Notes under the pieces: generated by a model
Seen by the model: only the letters and a program-made list of their open reading frames with translations
Told to the model about the DNA's origin: nothing
Database searches by the model: none
Source of the DNA: 9FT-COMBO-48-23 sp963754385
Lineage (GTDB): Bacteria; Chloroflexota; Dehalococcoidia; GIF9; UBA5629
Assembly (NCBI GenBank): GCA_963754385.1
Contig: CAVWGE010000001.1
Location: 470,433 to 534,432 of the forward strand
Direction: 5' to 3'
Length of the DNA: 64,000 nt
Translations under genes and position numbers: made by a program
Shown here: piece after piece, positions 1 to 7,745 of the stretch
Layout of the letters: each line of letters begins with the position of its first letter
Numbering within the stretch: position 1 is the stretch's first letter

Positions 1-1
1 A

Positions 2-418
2 ATGTTTCGCCCAATTATTTCATATAAAGATCTTTACGATAAGGCTCACGAACTGCTTGACTCGATGGACTTATGGCGAAGAAGAGACGAGCTAGTCGAA
101 GCAATATCTTATGGAGAGCAACGTAAGTTAGAAATTGCTCTATGTCTGGCTGCAAAACCCAAACTATTGCTGCTCGATGAACCCAGTTGTGGGTTAACCA
201 CTGACGAAAGCAAGGATATTAGCACTCGTATCCGTGACTTGGGAACTGATATTACAGTAATTCTCATCGCTCACGACATAGACTTAGTGTTTGATGTTGC
301 TGAGCGAATTATTGTCCTCCACCATGGCGAAATCGTAGCCGATGGAACATGTGATGAAATCCAGTGTAACTCATTGGTTAAAGAAATATATATGGGAAGT
401 GAGGCAACTGTGGAATAA
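2..418 (+). CDS. livG: Branched-chain amino acid type ABC transporter ATPase, 3' part (LivG-like)
   Basis: The gene enters from the left edge, so the N-terminal half with the Walker A loop is missing and the first Met here is probably internal. What remains is the second half of an ABC ATPase: signature motif SYGEQRKLEIA (about residues 37-47 of the visible part), Walker B LLLLDEPSCGL, and an H-loop in IAHDIDLV. LivG-type ATPases pair with LivF to power uptake of branched-chain amino acids, amides or urea through LivHM permeases. The stop codon shares one base with the livF start, which supports a LivGF pair at the end of a liv operon lying to the left. The substrate cannot be read from the ATPase. 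Confidence 0.85.
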   Translation: MFRPIISYKDLYDKAHELLDSMDLWRRRDELVEAISYGEQRKLEIALCLAAKPKLLLLDEPSCGLTTDESKDISTRIRDLGTDITVILIAHDIDLVFDVAERIIVLHHGEIVADGTCDEIQCNSLVKEIYMGSEATVE

Positions 419-1122
419 TGTTAAAGCTGGTTGATATCCATACTTATTATGGGGAAAGCTACGTCCTTCAGGGTGTTTCACTGGAGGTCAAGGAGGGTTC
501 TGTAGTAGGTCTCTTGGGACGTAATGGCATGGGTAAAACAACCACAATCAGGTCCATAATGAGCTTCACTCCGCCACGCCGGGGTGCAATATATTTCAAG
601 GGAGAGAATATCGCTGGAATGCAACCGCACCGGATTGCCCAAATGGGCATTGGTCTAATTCCGCAGGGAAGGCGTATTTTCCCATCGTTGAGTGTTGAAG
701 AAAACCTTATCATGGCAGCACGCGGAGGAGACAAAATTGGTGCTTGGACATTAGACCGAATGTATTCCCTTTTCCCAATACTCAAGGAACGAGCTAGGTA
801 CAAGGGCAATCTCCTAAGTGGTGGTGAACAGCAGATGCTGACTATCGGCCGAGCCTTAATGACTAATCCAGAATTGCTTTTGATGGATGAGCCTTCAGAG
901 GGACTAGCTCCTATAATCGTTCAACAAGTTGGCAGGATTATTAGTCAACTCAAAGAGAGCGGCCTTTCTATTTTATTGGTAGAGCAGAACCTCCCCATGG
1001 TTGTTGGGCTAGCCGACTACGTGTATATTATAAGTAAAGGCGCATTAGTGTACCAGTCTACAGTGGAAGAATTAAGAGATAATGAAGAAGTTAAAGCCAA
1101 ATACCTTGGTGTAACTGGCTGA
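418..1122 (+). CDS. livF: Branched-chain amino acid type ABC transporter ATPase LivF
   Basis: This is a complete 234-residue ABC ATPase of usual LivF length. Walker A GRNGMGKTT is near residues 34-42, the signature LSGGEQQ near 134-140, and Walker B LLLMDEPSEGL near 155. The LLVEQN motif after Walker B is typical of LivF rather than LivG. It is the second cytoplasmic ATPase of a high-affinity importer for branched-chain amino acids or related small amides. It overlaps livG by one base (TAATG), so the two are probably translationally coupled. A 269-bp gap follows, and a 6-bp GCCGGT/ACCGGC inverted repeat at 1127-1155 has no T-run, so it is not a convincing terminator. Confidence 0.9.
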   Translation: MLKLVDIHTYYGESYVLQGVSLEVKEGSVVGLLGRNGMGKTTTIRSIMSFTPPRRGAIYFKGENIAGMQPHRIAQMGIGLIPQGRRIFPSLSVEENLIMAARGGDKIGAWTLDRMYSLFPILKERARYKGNLLSGGEQQMLTIGRALMTNPELLLMDEPSEGLAPIIVQQVGRIISQLKESGLSILLVEQNLPMVVGLADYVYIISKGALVYQSTVEELRDNEEVKAKYLGVTG

Positions 1123-1391
1123 GAGAGCCGGTTATAGGCACTCATCTGTACCGGCCATAACATGCTTAAGCTATTCGGAATATGGAAATATGGATTACTC
1201 AAACAGGTACTTTAGACTAAAGGTTAATTTAATAAAGCAGCATGGCTCAAAAAAGCCTTGGATTCAAAGCTAAAGGGAGGACAAAATAAAACATGGTTAA
1301 AACATAAGTTTAGGGTCAGTATCTTTAGTAGCACAAAGCCAAATGTTGACTCAAACCAGGAGCACGAATAAACAGCAAAGGAGGTGTAAAT

Positions 1392-2816
1392 ATGGCGGTA
1401 GATTTAAGTGTTGAGATCAAAACTAACAGGGGGTCACTGGTCTTAAGGAATCCTCTCCTCCCAGGCTCTTCGGAGGTAGCAGGGGACGAAATCACTATTA
1501 GAAGGTGCATTGAGAATGGTGTTGGGGGAATCGTAACAAAGTCAGTCGGCCACCTGTCTTCACCCGGTCCGGCCGTAGTCACAAGCAAACCATGGGCATT
1601 TCCTCTTGATAGATTTGGGCGTCAATATAGAGGGGCCTGGTTAATGCAGGCGGGGTATTTTGCGGAGGAAGAAAACTTTGAAAAAATAATTGAGAAAGCT
1701 GTACCCAAATGGTATAAGATATGCCACGATGCGGGAGTACCATTGATAAACAGCATACTCGAACTTGGCTGGGGAATGGAGACTCATGATATAGCAGAAT
1801 TGTGGGCACGAATAGCGAAGATGTTGGGTGAGGCTGGTTCCGATGCTATTGAATTGGATGCATCTTGCCCAGCGTCAAAAGTAGTCTATGGTAAGGGGGA
1901 TCAGCCCATTCTTGCCTCAGAGGAGCTATGGGCAGATGAAAAATTTGCCCGCAGGATTATTAATAGAGTGATGAATGTTACAAGGGTGCCAATTGGAGCA
2001 AAAATGTCTCTCTACCATAACCCGGTGGCTCTCCACGCGAAAGCTTGGGCAGATGAAGGCCTTAACTTTCTTTCCGGCCATAATGTATTGCCATCTGCAG
2101 GCGTGTTTATAGATGTAGAAAGGGAAGAGGTTTATGGTACGCCGGGAGAATCTATGTATGCCGCTGGTCCGACCATGGTACCGTTAAGCCTGAATAGGCT
2201 GTCATATGTTTTAAGAGTAGTTGACATACCTGTAATAGGAAGTGCAGGTATTTTTAAGGCGAGCGATGTAATTCAATATTTGTTGTTGGGATGTACTGCG
2301 GTTCAGGTAACTAGTGCAGCTTATTACAAAGGTCACAAAGTATACAAGGAATTACTTGAGGGCTTAGAGGATTGGATGAAGAGACATGGCTACACAAGGA
2401 TAGACCAATTCCGAGGGAAGCTGCTAGAGGAGGCATCATGTCTCCGGTCTGAGTGGGAAGAGAAGTACGGTTATAAGATGCAGCCTTATGAGAAGGGCAA
2501 GGAATTTAAGTATCTACTTACGGGCGGCAGAAGTCCGTCTCCTGTAGTTCCAAGGTTTGATACGGAGAAATGCACTTTGTGTGGTGCATGCGATGATACA
2601 TGTCTGTATGGAGTAATTAAGCTTGATAAAGAAAGGGAAACATTGAACATAAACGACAACCTTTGTATGGGTTGCGGCATGTGCATTGGGATATGTCCGA
2701 ATAATCCCGGTGCACTTTGGCTAGAAGATAAGAGAACAGGGGAAGTGGTATGGGATGGGGTAGGGATGGTAAAGAGCTTTAAGAAGAAGGAAGTTGGGGG
2801 GTATTCATTGGCTTAG
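1392..2816 (+). CDS. PreA-like dihydropyrimidine/dihydroorotate dehydrogenase-family protein with two [4Fe-4S] motifs
   Basis: The 474-residue protein starts at an ATG behind a near-perfect Shine-Dalgarno site (AAAGGAGGTG, 1377-1386). The first 330 or so residues are an FMN-binding TIM barrel of the dihydroorotate/dihydropyrimidine dehydrogenase superfamily, with ELDASCPASK near 153-163 where the family carries its EINxSCPN active-site loop, and a phosphate-binding IGSAGIF segment. The C-terminus holds two ferredoxin-type motifs, CTLCGACDDTC near 394-404 and CMGCGMCIGICP near 427-438, giving two [4Fe-4S] clusters. The layout matches the catalytic PreA subunit of NAD-dependent dihydropyrimidine dehydrogenase, but no PreT partner is adjacent and the substrate loop diverges. 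The real substrate is unknown. Its place after a liv-type transporter suggests use of an imported nitrogen compound. Confidence 0.75.
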   Translation: MAVDLSVEIKTNRGSLVLRNPLLPGSSEVAGDEITIRRCIENGVGGIVTKSVGHLSSPGPAVVTSKPWAFPLDRFGRQYRGAWLMQAGYFAEEENFEKIIEKAVPKWYKICHDAGVPLINSILELGWGMETHDIAELWARIAKMLGEAGSDAIELDASCPASKVVYGKGDQPILASEELWADEKFARRIINRVMNVTRVPIGAKMSLYHNPVALHAKAWADEGLNFLSGHNVLPSAGVFIDVEREEVYGTPGESMYAAGPTMVPLSLNRLSYVLRVVDIPVIGSAGIFKASDVIQYLLLGCTAVQVTSAAYYKGHKVYKELLEGLEDWMKRHGYTRIDQFRGKLLEEASCLRSEWEEKYGYKMQPYEKGKEFKYLLTGGRSPSPVVPRFDTEKCTLCGACDDTCLYGVIKLDKERETLNINDNLCMGCGMCIGICPNNPGALWLEDKRTGEVVWDGVGMVKSFKKKEVGGYSLA

Positions 2817-2943
2817 GTTTTGCTCAACAATAATTTTCTTATTATTAGGCTTTTCTAAAGGGATAAAGACGAGGCAGAGGTAGCCTGCCCCCCAACAATT
2901 ATGCCAATTGTCAAGCCCTGCTGGATTCCACTTTTTGAGTCCC

Positions 2944-2983
2944 TGTTCAATAAACGTGCTGAACAATAGTCAGTTTTGTTCAG
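2944..2983. repeat. Three-arm inverted repeat (TGTTCA / CTGAACAA / TTGTTCAG)
   Basis: The 346-bp gap 2817-3162 holds no gene I can support. Inside it, TGTTCA (2944-2949) can pair with TGAACA (2960-2965), or CTGAACAA (2959-2966) can pair with TTGTTCAG (2976-2983). The middle arm is shared, so the two hairpins exclude each other. No T-run follows. Its role is unknown; it lies about 95 bp before the lexA -35 box. Confidence 0.35.
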
Positions 2984-3078
2984 GCTTGTAGCTGAGCCGC
3001 TATTTAGTTACAAAGAACTTATTTTCAACAAGCCCCGGCAATTCATTATCTTTTTACGTCTAAATCCCCTTAAATGGC

Positions 3079-3136
3079 TTGACAAATGACTAAAAAGTGT
3101 GTACACTTGTTTGTAGAACATTGGTTTGTAAAACAT
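3079..3136 (+). promoter_or_regulatory. lexA promoter with candidate LexA operator
   Basis: A consensus -35 TTGACA (3079-3084) and a -10 TACACT (3102-3107) are 17 bp apart. The -10 lies inside a perfect inverted repeat AAGTG-TGTA-CACTT (3095-3108). Just downstream, GTTTGTAGAACAT (3109-3121) is repeated as GTTTGTAAAACAT (3124-3136). Across these two copies sits GAAC-ATTG-GTTT (3116-3127), close to the Gram-positive SOS box core GAAC-N4-GTTY. The position over and after the start of transcription is what LexA autorepression needs. That LexA binds here is an inference. Confidence 0.6.
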
Positions 3137-3162
3137 GTGTTTAAAGACATAAGGGAATTCGG

Positions 3163-3789
3163 ATGAGAAAACCCGGAGTAAGTGAAACAAGGCAGCGGAT
3201 ATGGAAGTTTATCCGTGAATTTTTTGAAGACAGAGGTTATGCACCTACGGTTAGAGATATCCTGAAGGGGTGCAATATAAGCTCAACGGCAGTCGTTCAA
3301 CATCATCTGAATATACTGGAGAGAGAGGGTCACATTCATCGGGATCCAGAAGTTTTCAGAAGCATACAGCTACTTGATAGAAAGAATACTGTTAGAGTGC
3401 CGCTCTTAGGCTACATTGCCGCAGGCGAACCAATCCCCGTGCCAGATTCTGAGACATGGAAAAACGAGGCTGTAGAAACGTTAGAGCTAACTGCGGAGCT
3501 TGTTCAAGGAAAGGAAGTCTATGCCTTACGAGTGAAAGGGCTTTCTATGATTGACGCTCTGATTGATGACGGCGACGTTGTTTTGATGGAGCTGGCGAAT
3601 ACTGCCGATGATGGAGATATGGTTGCTGTCTGGCTAAAAGACAAACAGGAGGTAACTCTGAAGAGGCTCTTTAGGGAGCAACAGATGATTCGCCTTCAGC
3701 CGTCTAACTCTCAGATGGAACCACTCTATGTAAATCCCGAGAATATGGAGGTTCAGGGAAAGGTTGTCGGGGTTATCAGAAAGCTATGA
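3163..3789 (+). CDS. lexA: LexA SOS repressor / self-cleaving protease
   Basis: The 208-residue protein has the usual LexA length. The N-terminal winged helix-turn-helix covers about residues 1-65. The C-terminal S24 peptidase domain has the Ala87-Gly88 cleavage site (GYIAAGEP), catalytic Ser128 in KGLSMIDA, and catalytic Lys167 in VTLKRL. RecA-stimulated self-cleavage would derepress SOS genes after DNA damage. Its promoter contains candidate operators, as expected for autoregulation. The next gene, 55 bp downstream, belongs to a family often found with error-prone polymerase genes, so the two probably form a small damage-response unit. No dinB, imuB or recA is in the window. Confidence 0.95.
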   Translation: MRKPGVSETRQRIWKFIREFFEDRGYAPTVRDILKGCNISSTAVVQHHLNILEREGHIHRDPEVFRSIQLLDRKNTVRVPLLGYIAAGEPIPVPDSETWKNEAVETLELTAELVQGKEVYALRVKGLSMIDALIDDGDVVLMELANTADDGDMVAVWLKDKQEVTLKRLFREQQMIRLQPSNSQMEPLYVNPENMEVQGKVVGVIRKL

Positions 3790-3844
3790 GGAGAGAATAA
3801 GAGGCGATGGTTGCCTTTATTCAAATAAATTGCGGAGGTTAGAA

Positions 3845-4099
3845 ATGGCTAAACTGCTTGAAAAACCAGAAGAGCTAAGAGTAACTGCTAATATTGAGGG
3901 CACACCACTAACCGTTACCAGAAATGGCAAGGCAGAGCGTGTGACCAGAATATATCAGCAGTGGCAGGTATCGGAACAGCTCTTTGAACAGGAGATTCTA
4001 AAGAGTTACTTTAGGGTTAGGACAAGTAAAGGCGTTATTTGCGATATTTATCGCGATACTTCGTCCAATTCCTGGTATTTGGGCCGAGTTCATGATTAG
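3845..4099 (+). CDS. Small DUF6504-like protein next to lexA
   Basis: I start it at ATG 3845 because a TGCGGAGG Shine-Dalgarno site (3831-3838) precedes it; a longer reading frame from 3764 overlaps lexA and has no such site. The product is 84 residues, soluble and without cysteines. It has a beta-rich pattern ending in SYFRVRTSKG, CDIYRD and WYLGRVHD, which resembles the DUF6504 family (VRT...YELYRD...WYL..IYD). That family is often found beside DinB/ImuB translesion polymerase genes. Its biochemical role is unknown to me. Position after lexA suggests SOS control. Family assignment rests on motif recall only. Confidence 0.65.
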   Translation: MAKLLEKPEELRVTANIEGTPLTVTRNGKAERVTRIYQQWQVSEQLFEQEILKSYFRVRTSKGVICDIYRDTSSNSWYLGRVHD

Positions 4100-4183
4100 A
4101 GCTTGAATTTGCGAATAAAAGCTAGCATTTTTTCTAAACCGTAAGTTGATGCTATTGATTAAAGGGAGGAGAATTATTCAGCG

Positions 4184-4456
4184 ATGCAGGCAGTAAGAGA
4201 CACAGTCCAATGTTCGAGATGTGGTTGTATTGCTTTACCTGATGCCACAAAATGCCCGAAATGCGGTGCCTCATATAATGGCAATGGGGCAAAAGAGGCA
4301 GTTAGTGCTATTAGCTATCTTTCAAGCCCGTTGATGGAGGATGCCGATACTAAAGTAGTGCGGGCTTACTATCAGCTAACGTGCAGCCGTCATGGCAAGA
4401 TATATGTCAAAGCCACAGTAATTGGCTCTCCTATCAAATGTCCCTTCTGCAAGTAG
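4184..4456 (+). CDS. Small zinc-ribbon protein
   Basis: This 90-residue protein follows a GGAGGAG Shine-Dalgarno site. The N-terminus carries a rubredoxin-like zinc ribbon, CSRCGC with CPKCG (about residues 10-30), and the C-terminus has CSRHG and a terminal CPFCK, which could bind a second zinc. A short acidic linker lies between. There is no enzyme motif. Such proteins often act as nucleic-acid- or protein-binding adaptors, but nothing here fixes a role. It is 84 bp after the DUF6504-like gene and may be the last gene of the lexA transcript. Confidence 0.7.
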   Translation: MQAVRDTVQCSRCGCIALPDATKCPKCGASYNGNGAKEAVSAISYLSSPLMEDADTKVVRAYYQLTCSRHGKIYVKATVIGSPIKCPFCK

Positions 4457-4531
4457 GTGTGGGTGCAGCATAGAAAAACCCCCAAGGCACGCCTTAAGGT
4501 ATTATGCTTTGCTAAGTTGGTTAATTTGCGG

Positions 4532-4550
4532 TATCCCGCTAAGCGGGATA
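4532..4550. repeat. Perfect 9-bp hairpin between the zinc-ribbon gene and tRNA-Pro
   Basis: TATCCCGCT and AGCGGGATA form a perfect inverted repeat around one central base. It lies between convergent transcripts, directly past the 3' end of tRNA-Pro. It may help terminate or process either transcript, but neither side has a T-run, so a standard intrinsic terminator is not shown. Confidence 0.4.
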
Positions 4551-4557
4551 TGGGAAA

Positions 4558-4630
4558 TCGGGGTGAGAGGATTTGAACCTCCGACCTCATGGTCCCAAAC
4601 CATGCGCGCTAGCCACTGCGCTACACCCCG
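4558..4630 (-). tRNA. tRNA-Pro (anticodon UGG)
   Basis: The minus-strand sequence folds as a cloverleaf with a 7-bp acceptor stem CGGGGTG/CACCCCG, anticodon stem CATGG/CCATG, loop TTTGGGA (anticodon TGG), and the T-arm GGTTCAAATCC. It is 73 nt with discriminator A. The terminal CCA is not encoded. Confidence 0.96.
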
Positions 4631-4638
4631 CAGCGAAA

Positions 4639-4668
4639 AGTATAGTTTAACTAGTTTGATATAGTCAA
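4639..4668 (-). promoter_or_regulatory. Promoter of tRNA-Pro
   Basis: On the minus strand TTGACT (4663-4668) and TATACT (4639-4644) are 18 bp apart. The -10 box ends 8 nt before the tRNA 5' end, so transcription would begin at or very near the mature tRNA. Confidence 0.65.
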
Positions 4669-4698
4669 GGAATTAGTGCAGGCTTTTAATTGCTATGG

Positions 4699-5418
4699 CT
4701 ATTTGCAGGTGGGGCAGATATCGAAGAAATCATCAGGTAGATTCCACTTTTTTCTGATGTATTCTAATTGCTTTTCCGGTGCCCAATAATTCCCGCAGAC
4801 TTTACACTTCTTGAGCTTGAATTCTACTTTCCAGTTGTATATTATTCTGGTGTCTCCTTTGTCCTCCATTTTTATGGCGCCGGTTGGGCATATGTAGTAA
4901 CAAGAACCACAGCCAATGCAAGCTGTGGCTGGCTCAAGGAAAGGAGAAGCAGGCTCTTTGGTTATGCCTCGATTGACCAAGCTAATAGCGCTTACACCAA
5001 CAACTTGCTCGCAGGCTCTGACACACAAGCCGCACACAATACAGTCATTGTCTTCTAGATATTCAGGTTTGAATGATGGCTGCTCAATACCCATCTGCAA
5101 AGCTAATTCTTTTATCACCTTGTTCTTAGAGCACCGTGCCAGAAGCAACTCCAATAGCATCTTGCGATTACTTATAACCCTGGGCGAGCCGGTTTTAACC
5201 TCCAAACCTTCTTCTACCGGGTAAAGGCAAGAGGTGACTATTTTCGTCCGCTTCCCCTTTGAAATCTCCACGATACACAGCCTGCAGGCGCCGTATGGCT
5301 CTATAGCTTCATGGTGGCACAAGGTGGGTATATCAATGCCGTTTTCTCTGGCTACCTGAAGTATCGTCTGCCCTTCTTCAGCCTTAAGTTCACGGCCATC
5401 AATATTGAGAGTTATCAT
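4699..5418 (-). CDS. NuoG/HoxU-like iron-sulfur subunit (truncated diaphorase subunit)
   Basis: The 239-residue protein begins with a plant-type [2Fe-2S] ferredoxin domain (Cys ligands in CHHEAIEPYGACRLC and SCLYP, about residues 34-65). It then has two [4Fe-4S] motifs, CIVCGLCVRAC near 127 and CIGCGSCYYICP near 167. The His-Cys3 cluster motif of NuoG between them is absent; LLLARCSKN stands in its place. The C-terminal tail has a CKVCG and CPTCK pair that could bind zinc or another cluster. It ends well before the molybdopterin or H-cluster domain of full-length homologues, so it should be an electron-transfer subunit. It is the last gene of the por/nuo operon, one base after the nuoF-like gene. 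Confidence 0.8.
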   Translation of the reverse strand: MITLNIDGRELKAEEGQTILQVARENGIDIPTLCHHEAIEPYGACRLCIVEISKGKRTKIVTSCLYPVEEGLEVKTGSPRVISNRKMLLELLLARCSKNKVIKELALQMGIEQPSFKPEYLEDNDCIVCGLCVRACEQVVGVSAISLVNRGITKEPASPFLEPATACIGCGSCYYICPTGAIKMEDKGDTRIIYNWKVEFKLKKCKVCGNYWAPEKQLEYIRKKWNLPDDFFDICPTCK

Positions 5419-5419
5419 C

Positions 5420-7297
5420 TTATTCTTTACCTACAGCTCCTAATTTACAGACGTCGTAACAGGCTCCACACTTGATGCACTTCGACTCGTCTAGAACAAC
5501 CGGTTTCTTTTTACCCATAGAGGTTATAGCTTCTTGGGGGCAAGCTTTAACGCAGAGCCCACAGCCAGGGCATTTTTCTTCTATTATGTAGTAATGAATT
5601 AAAGCCTTACATACTCCGGCTGGGCATCTCTTTTCTTTTATGTGTGCTTCATACTCGTCTTTGAAATAGCGAATAGTAGTTAAAACGGGATTTGGTGCTG
5701 TGCTGCCCAGGGCACAGAGAGAACTATCTATTAGGGTGGCTGAAAGCCGCTCTAGAAGGTCGATGTCTTCTTCGGTGCCCTTCCCTTCGGTGATATCATC
5801 CAGAATTTGCCGCATTCGCTTTACTCCCTCTCGACATGGCACACACTTACCACAAGACTCTTCTTCGAGGAAGGTGAGGAAGTATTTGGCGATATCTACC
5901 ATGCATGTAGTTTCATCCATGACAATCATGCCGCCTGAGCCCATCATCGAGCCAGCTTTAGTCAACTCGTCGAAGTCTACCGGCAAATCAAGTAAACTTT
6001 CAGGAAGACAGCCACCCGAAGGGCCACCGGTTTGTACCGCCTTGAATTTCTTACCTTCCCGGATACCGCCACCGATATCATAGATGATTTCCCTTAAGGT
6101 TATCCCCATTGGTACTTCTACCAAGCCCGTATTGTTGATCTTGCCTACCAGGGAGAATATCTTTGTTCCTTTACTGCCGTCGGTACCTAAGGTGCGGTAC
6201 CAATCAGCGCCTTTGTTTATTATTAGGGGCACATTAGACCATGTTTCTACATTGTTTAAGTCACTGGGCCTGTCCCACAGGCCTTTTTCTACCGTGTGAA
6301 CATATTTAGCTCTTGGTTCTCCGACCTTGCCTTCGAGCGATGCCATCAGTGCCGTGGACTCACCGCAAACGAAAGCACCTCCACCTCTATTTATGCGGAC
6401 ATTAAAATCGAAACCTGAGCCTAAAATGTTATCTCCGAGCAGCCCTAACTGCTGTGCTTGGTTTAGAGCAATTGTTATGTTAGCCAACGCTAGAGGATAT
6501 TCATTACGAACATAAACATATCCTTGGTGAGCTCCGATGGCATAAGCACCAATGATCAAGCCTTCGAGGACACTGTGTGGGTTGCCTGAAAGTAAACCCT
6601 CGTTAGCGTAAGCTCCGGGGTCACCCTCATCAGCATTTACAATGACGTACTTTATATCTCCTGGAGCATGACGGCAGGATTCCCATTTTATCCCCGTAGG
6701 GAAGCCCGCACCACCTCGCCCCCTTAAGCCAGAGCGTTTGATTTCCTCTATTATCTGCTCCGGAGCCATCTCGAGGAGGACTTTAGCCAGAGCTGTGTAG
6801 CCACCGATGGCAATATAATCCTCTATCTTAATTGGGTTTATTTCGGTGTTATTGCCGAGGATGTTCCGGTTTTGCTTCCGGTAAAAGGGAATCTCATTTC
6901 TATGTATGACTTTGTTGCCGGTTATAGGGTCGGTATGAAGCAACCTGTCAATAATGTTGCCTTTACTGATTGTCTCACTTATTATCTCAGGTACGTCTTC
7001 CAGCTTTATTTGTTGGTAGAAAATATCACCGGGTTGAATAACTGCGATCGGTCCTTTCTCACAAAGTCCGTGACAACCTGTGATTCTCAGCTCCGCCTTC
7101 TTTTGCAGGCCTTGTTTTGAAAGTTCTTGCTTAAATGCTTCTATGATCTGGGCACAGCCGTAGGGATGGCAAGCTGTGCCATTGCAGACAGCAATCAACG
7201 GTTTGCCTGGTTCTGTTGCATTTATTAGCTCTTTTTGTAGAGCCTCCAGGTCTTGTTTTGAACGGAGCTTATCTGGCATTTCGTTTGCTGCACTCAC
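5420..7297 (-). CDS. NuoF/HndC-like NADH-binding flavoprotein subunit
   Basis: The 625-residue protein has the extended layout of the diaphorase subunit of NAD(P)-linked [FeFe] hydrogenases and formate dehydrogenases. An N-terminal thioredoxin-like [2Fe-2S] domain (CNGTACHPYGC and GCHGLCEKGP) comes first. The FMN/NADH-binding NuoF core follows, with GRGGAGFPTG, NADEGDPGA and GGGAFVCGESTAL, then the [4Fe-4S] site ESCGKCVPCREG with SLCALG. A C-terminal pair of ferredoxin motifs, CPGCGLCVKACP and CIKCGACYDVCK, ends it. It would move electrons between NADH and the iron-sulfur chain. It overlaps the nuoE-like gene by 4 bp and has no hydrogenase catalytic gene nearby; the upstream partner is pyruvate:ferredoxin oxidoreductase. 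Confidence 0.9.
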   Translation of the reverse strand: MSAANEMPDKLRSKQDLEALQKELINATEPGKPLIAVCNGTACHPYGCAQIIEAFKQELSKQGLQKKAELRITGCHGLCEKGPIAVIQPGDIFYQQIKLEDVPEIISETISKGNIIDRLLHTDPITGNKVIHRNEIPFYRKQNRNILGNNTEINPIKIEDYIAIGGYTALAKVLLEMAPEQIIEEIKRSGLRGRGGAGFPTGIKWESCRHAPGDIKYVIVNADEGDPGAYANEGLLSGNPHSVLEGLIIGAYAIGAHQGYVYVRNEYPLALANITIALNQAQQLGLLGDNILGSGFDFNVRINRGGGAFVCGESTALMASLEGKVGEPRAKYVHTVEKGLWDRPSDLNNVETWSNVPLIINKGADWYRTLGTDGSKGTKIFSLVGKINNTGLVEVPMGITLREIIYDIGGGIREGKKFKAVQTGGPSGGCLPESLLDLPVDFDELTKAGSMMGSGGMIVMDETTCMVDIAKYFLTFLEEESCGKCVPCREGVKRMRQILDDITEGKGTEEDIDLLERLSATLIDSSLCALGSTAPNPVLTTIRYFKDEYEAHIKEKRCPAGVCKALIHYYIIEEKCPGCGLCVKACPQEAITSMGKKKPVVLDESKCIKCGACYDVCKLGAVGKE

Positions 7298-7743
7298 TCA
7301 AATTTGGTTAATAAACTATCTACTTTATCTGTGCTCATATGCCCGAAGTATTCCCCATCAACTTTCGCAGCCGGTCCCACGGCACAACATCCCATGCAGT
7401 TGACTGTCTCCAGCGTGAATTTCCGGTCTTTAGTGGTTTCTCCACGCTTTATGGACAAACATCGTTCGATAGTTTCCAAAACCCTGATAGCACCTCTAAC
7501 ATGGCAGGCAGTGCCCAGGCAGACGTTGATTAGATGTTTCCCCCTGGGTTCGAGGCTGAAGGCTCTGAAAAACGTAGCCACGTCGTACACCCGACTTGCG
7601 GGCATAGCCATGTTTTCGCTTACCTGAATCAGAGCTTCCTTGGGGAGGTAATAGTATTCAGCCTGTATATCCTGAAGTATGGAAACTAGCTGTCCTTTGT
7701 CCCCATTGTATTTGTTTATAATGGCGGCAACTTTTTTATCCAT
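7294..7743 (-). CDS. NuoE/HndA-like [2Fe-2S] subunit
   Basis: This 149-residue protein is a NuoE-family thioredoxin-like [2Fe-2S] protein. An N-terminal helical part precedes the cluster ligands CLGTACHVRGA and NCMGCCAVGPA, with the usual spacing. The length matches NuoE and HndA. In complex I and bifurcating enzymes this subunit sits beside the NADH-binding NuoF subunit. It is 2 bp after porB and overlaps the nuoF-like gene by 4 bp, so it links the pyruvate-oxidising half of the operon to the NADH half. Confidence 0.9.
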   Translation of the reverse strand: MDKKVAAIINKYNGDKGQLVSILQDIQAEYYYLPKEALIQVSENMAMPASRVYDVATFFRAFSLEPRGKHLINVCLGTACHVRGAIRVLETIERCLSIKRGETTKDRKFTLETVNCMGCCAVGPAAKVDGEYFGHMSTDKVDSLLTKFE

Positions 7744-7745
7744 TG

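Noticed and set aside
1127..1155. GCCGGT/ACCGGC repeat as a livF terminator
   Set aside because: Only 6 bp with a 17-nt loop and no T-run; too weak to call.
4532..4550. Hairpin as a standard intrinsic terminator
   Set aside because: The stem is strong, but no T-run follows on either strand.
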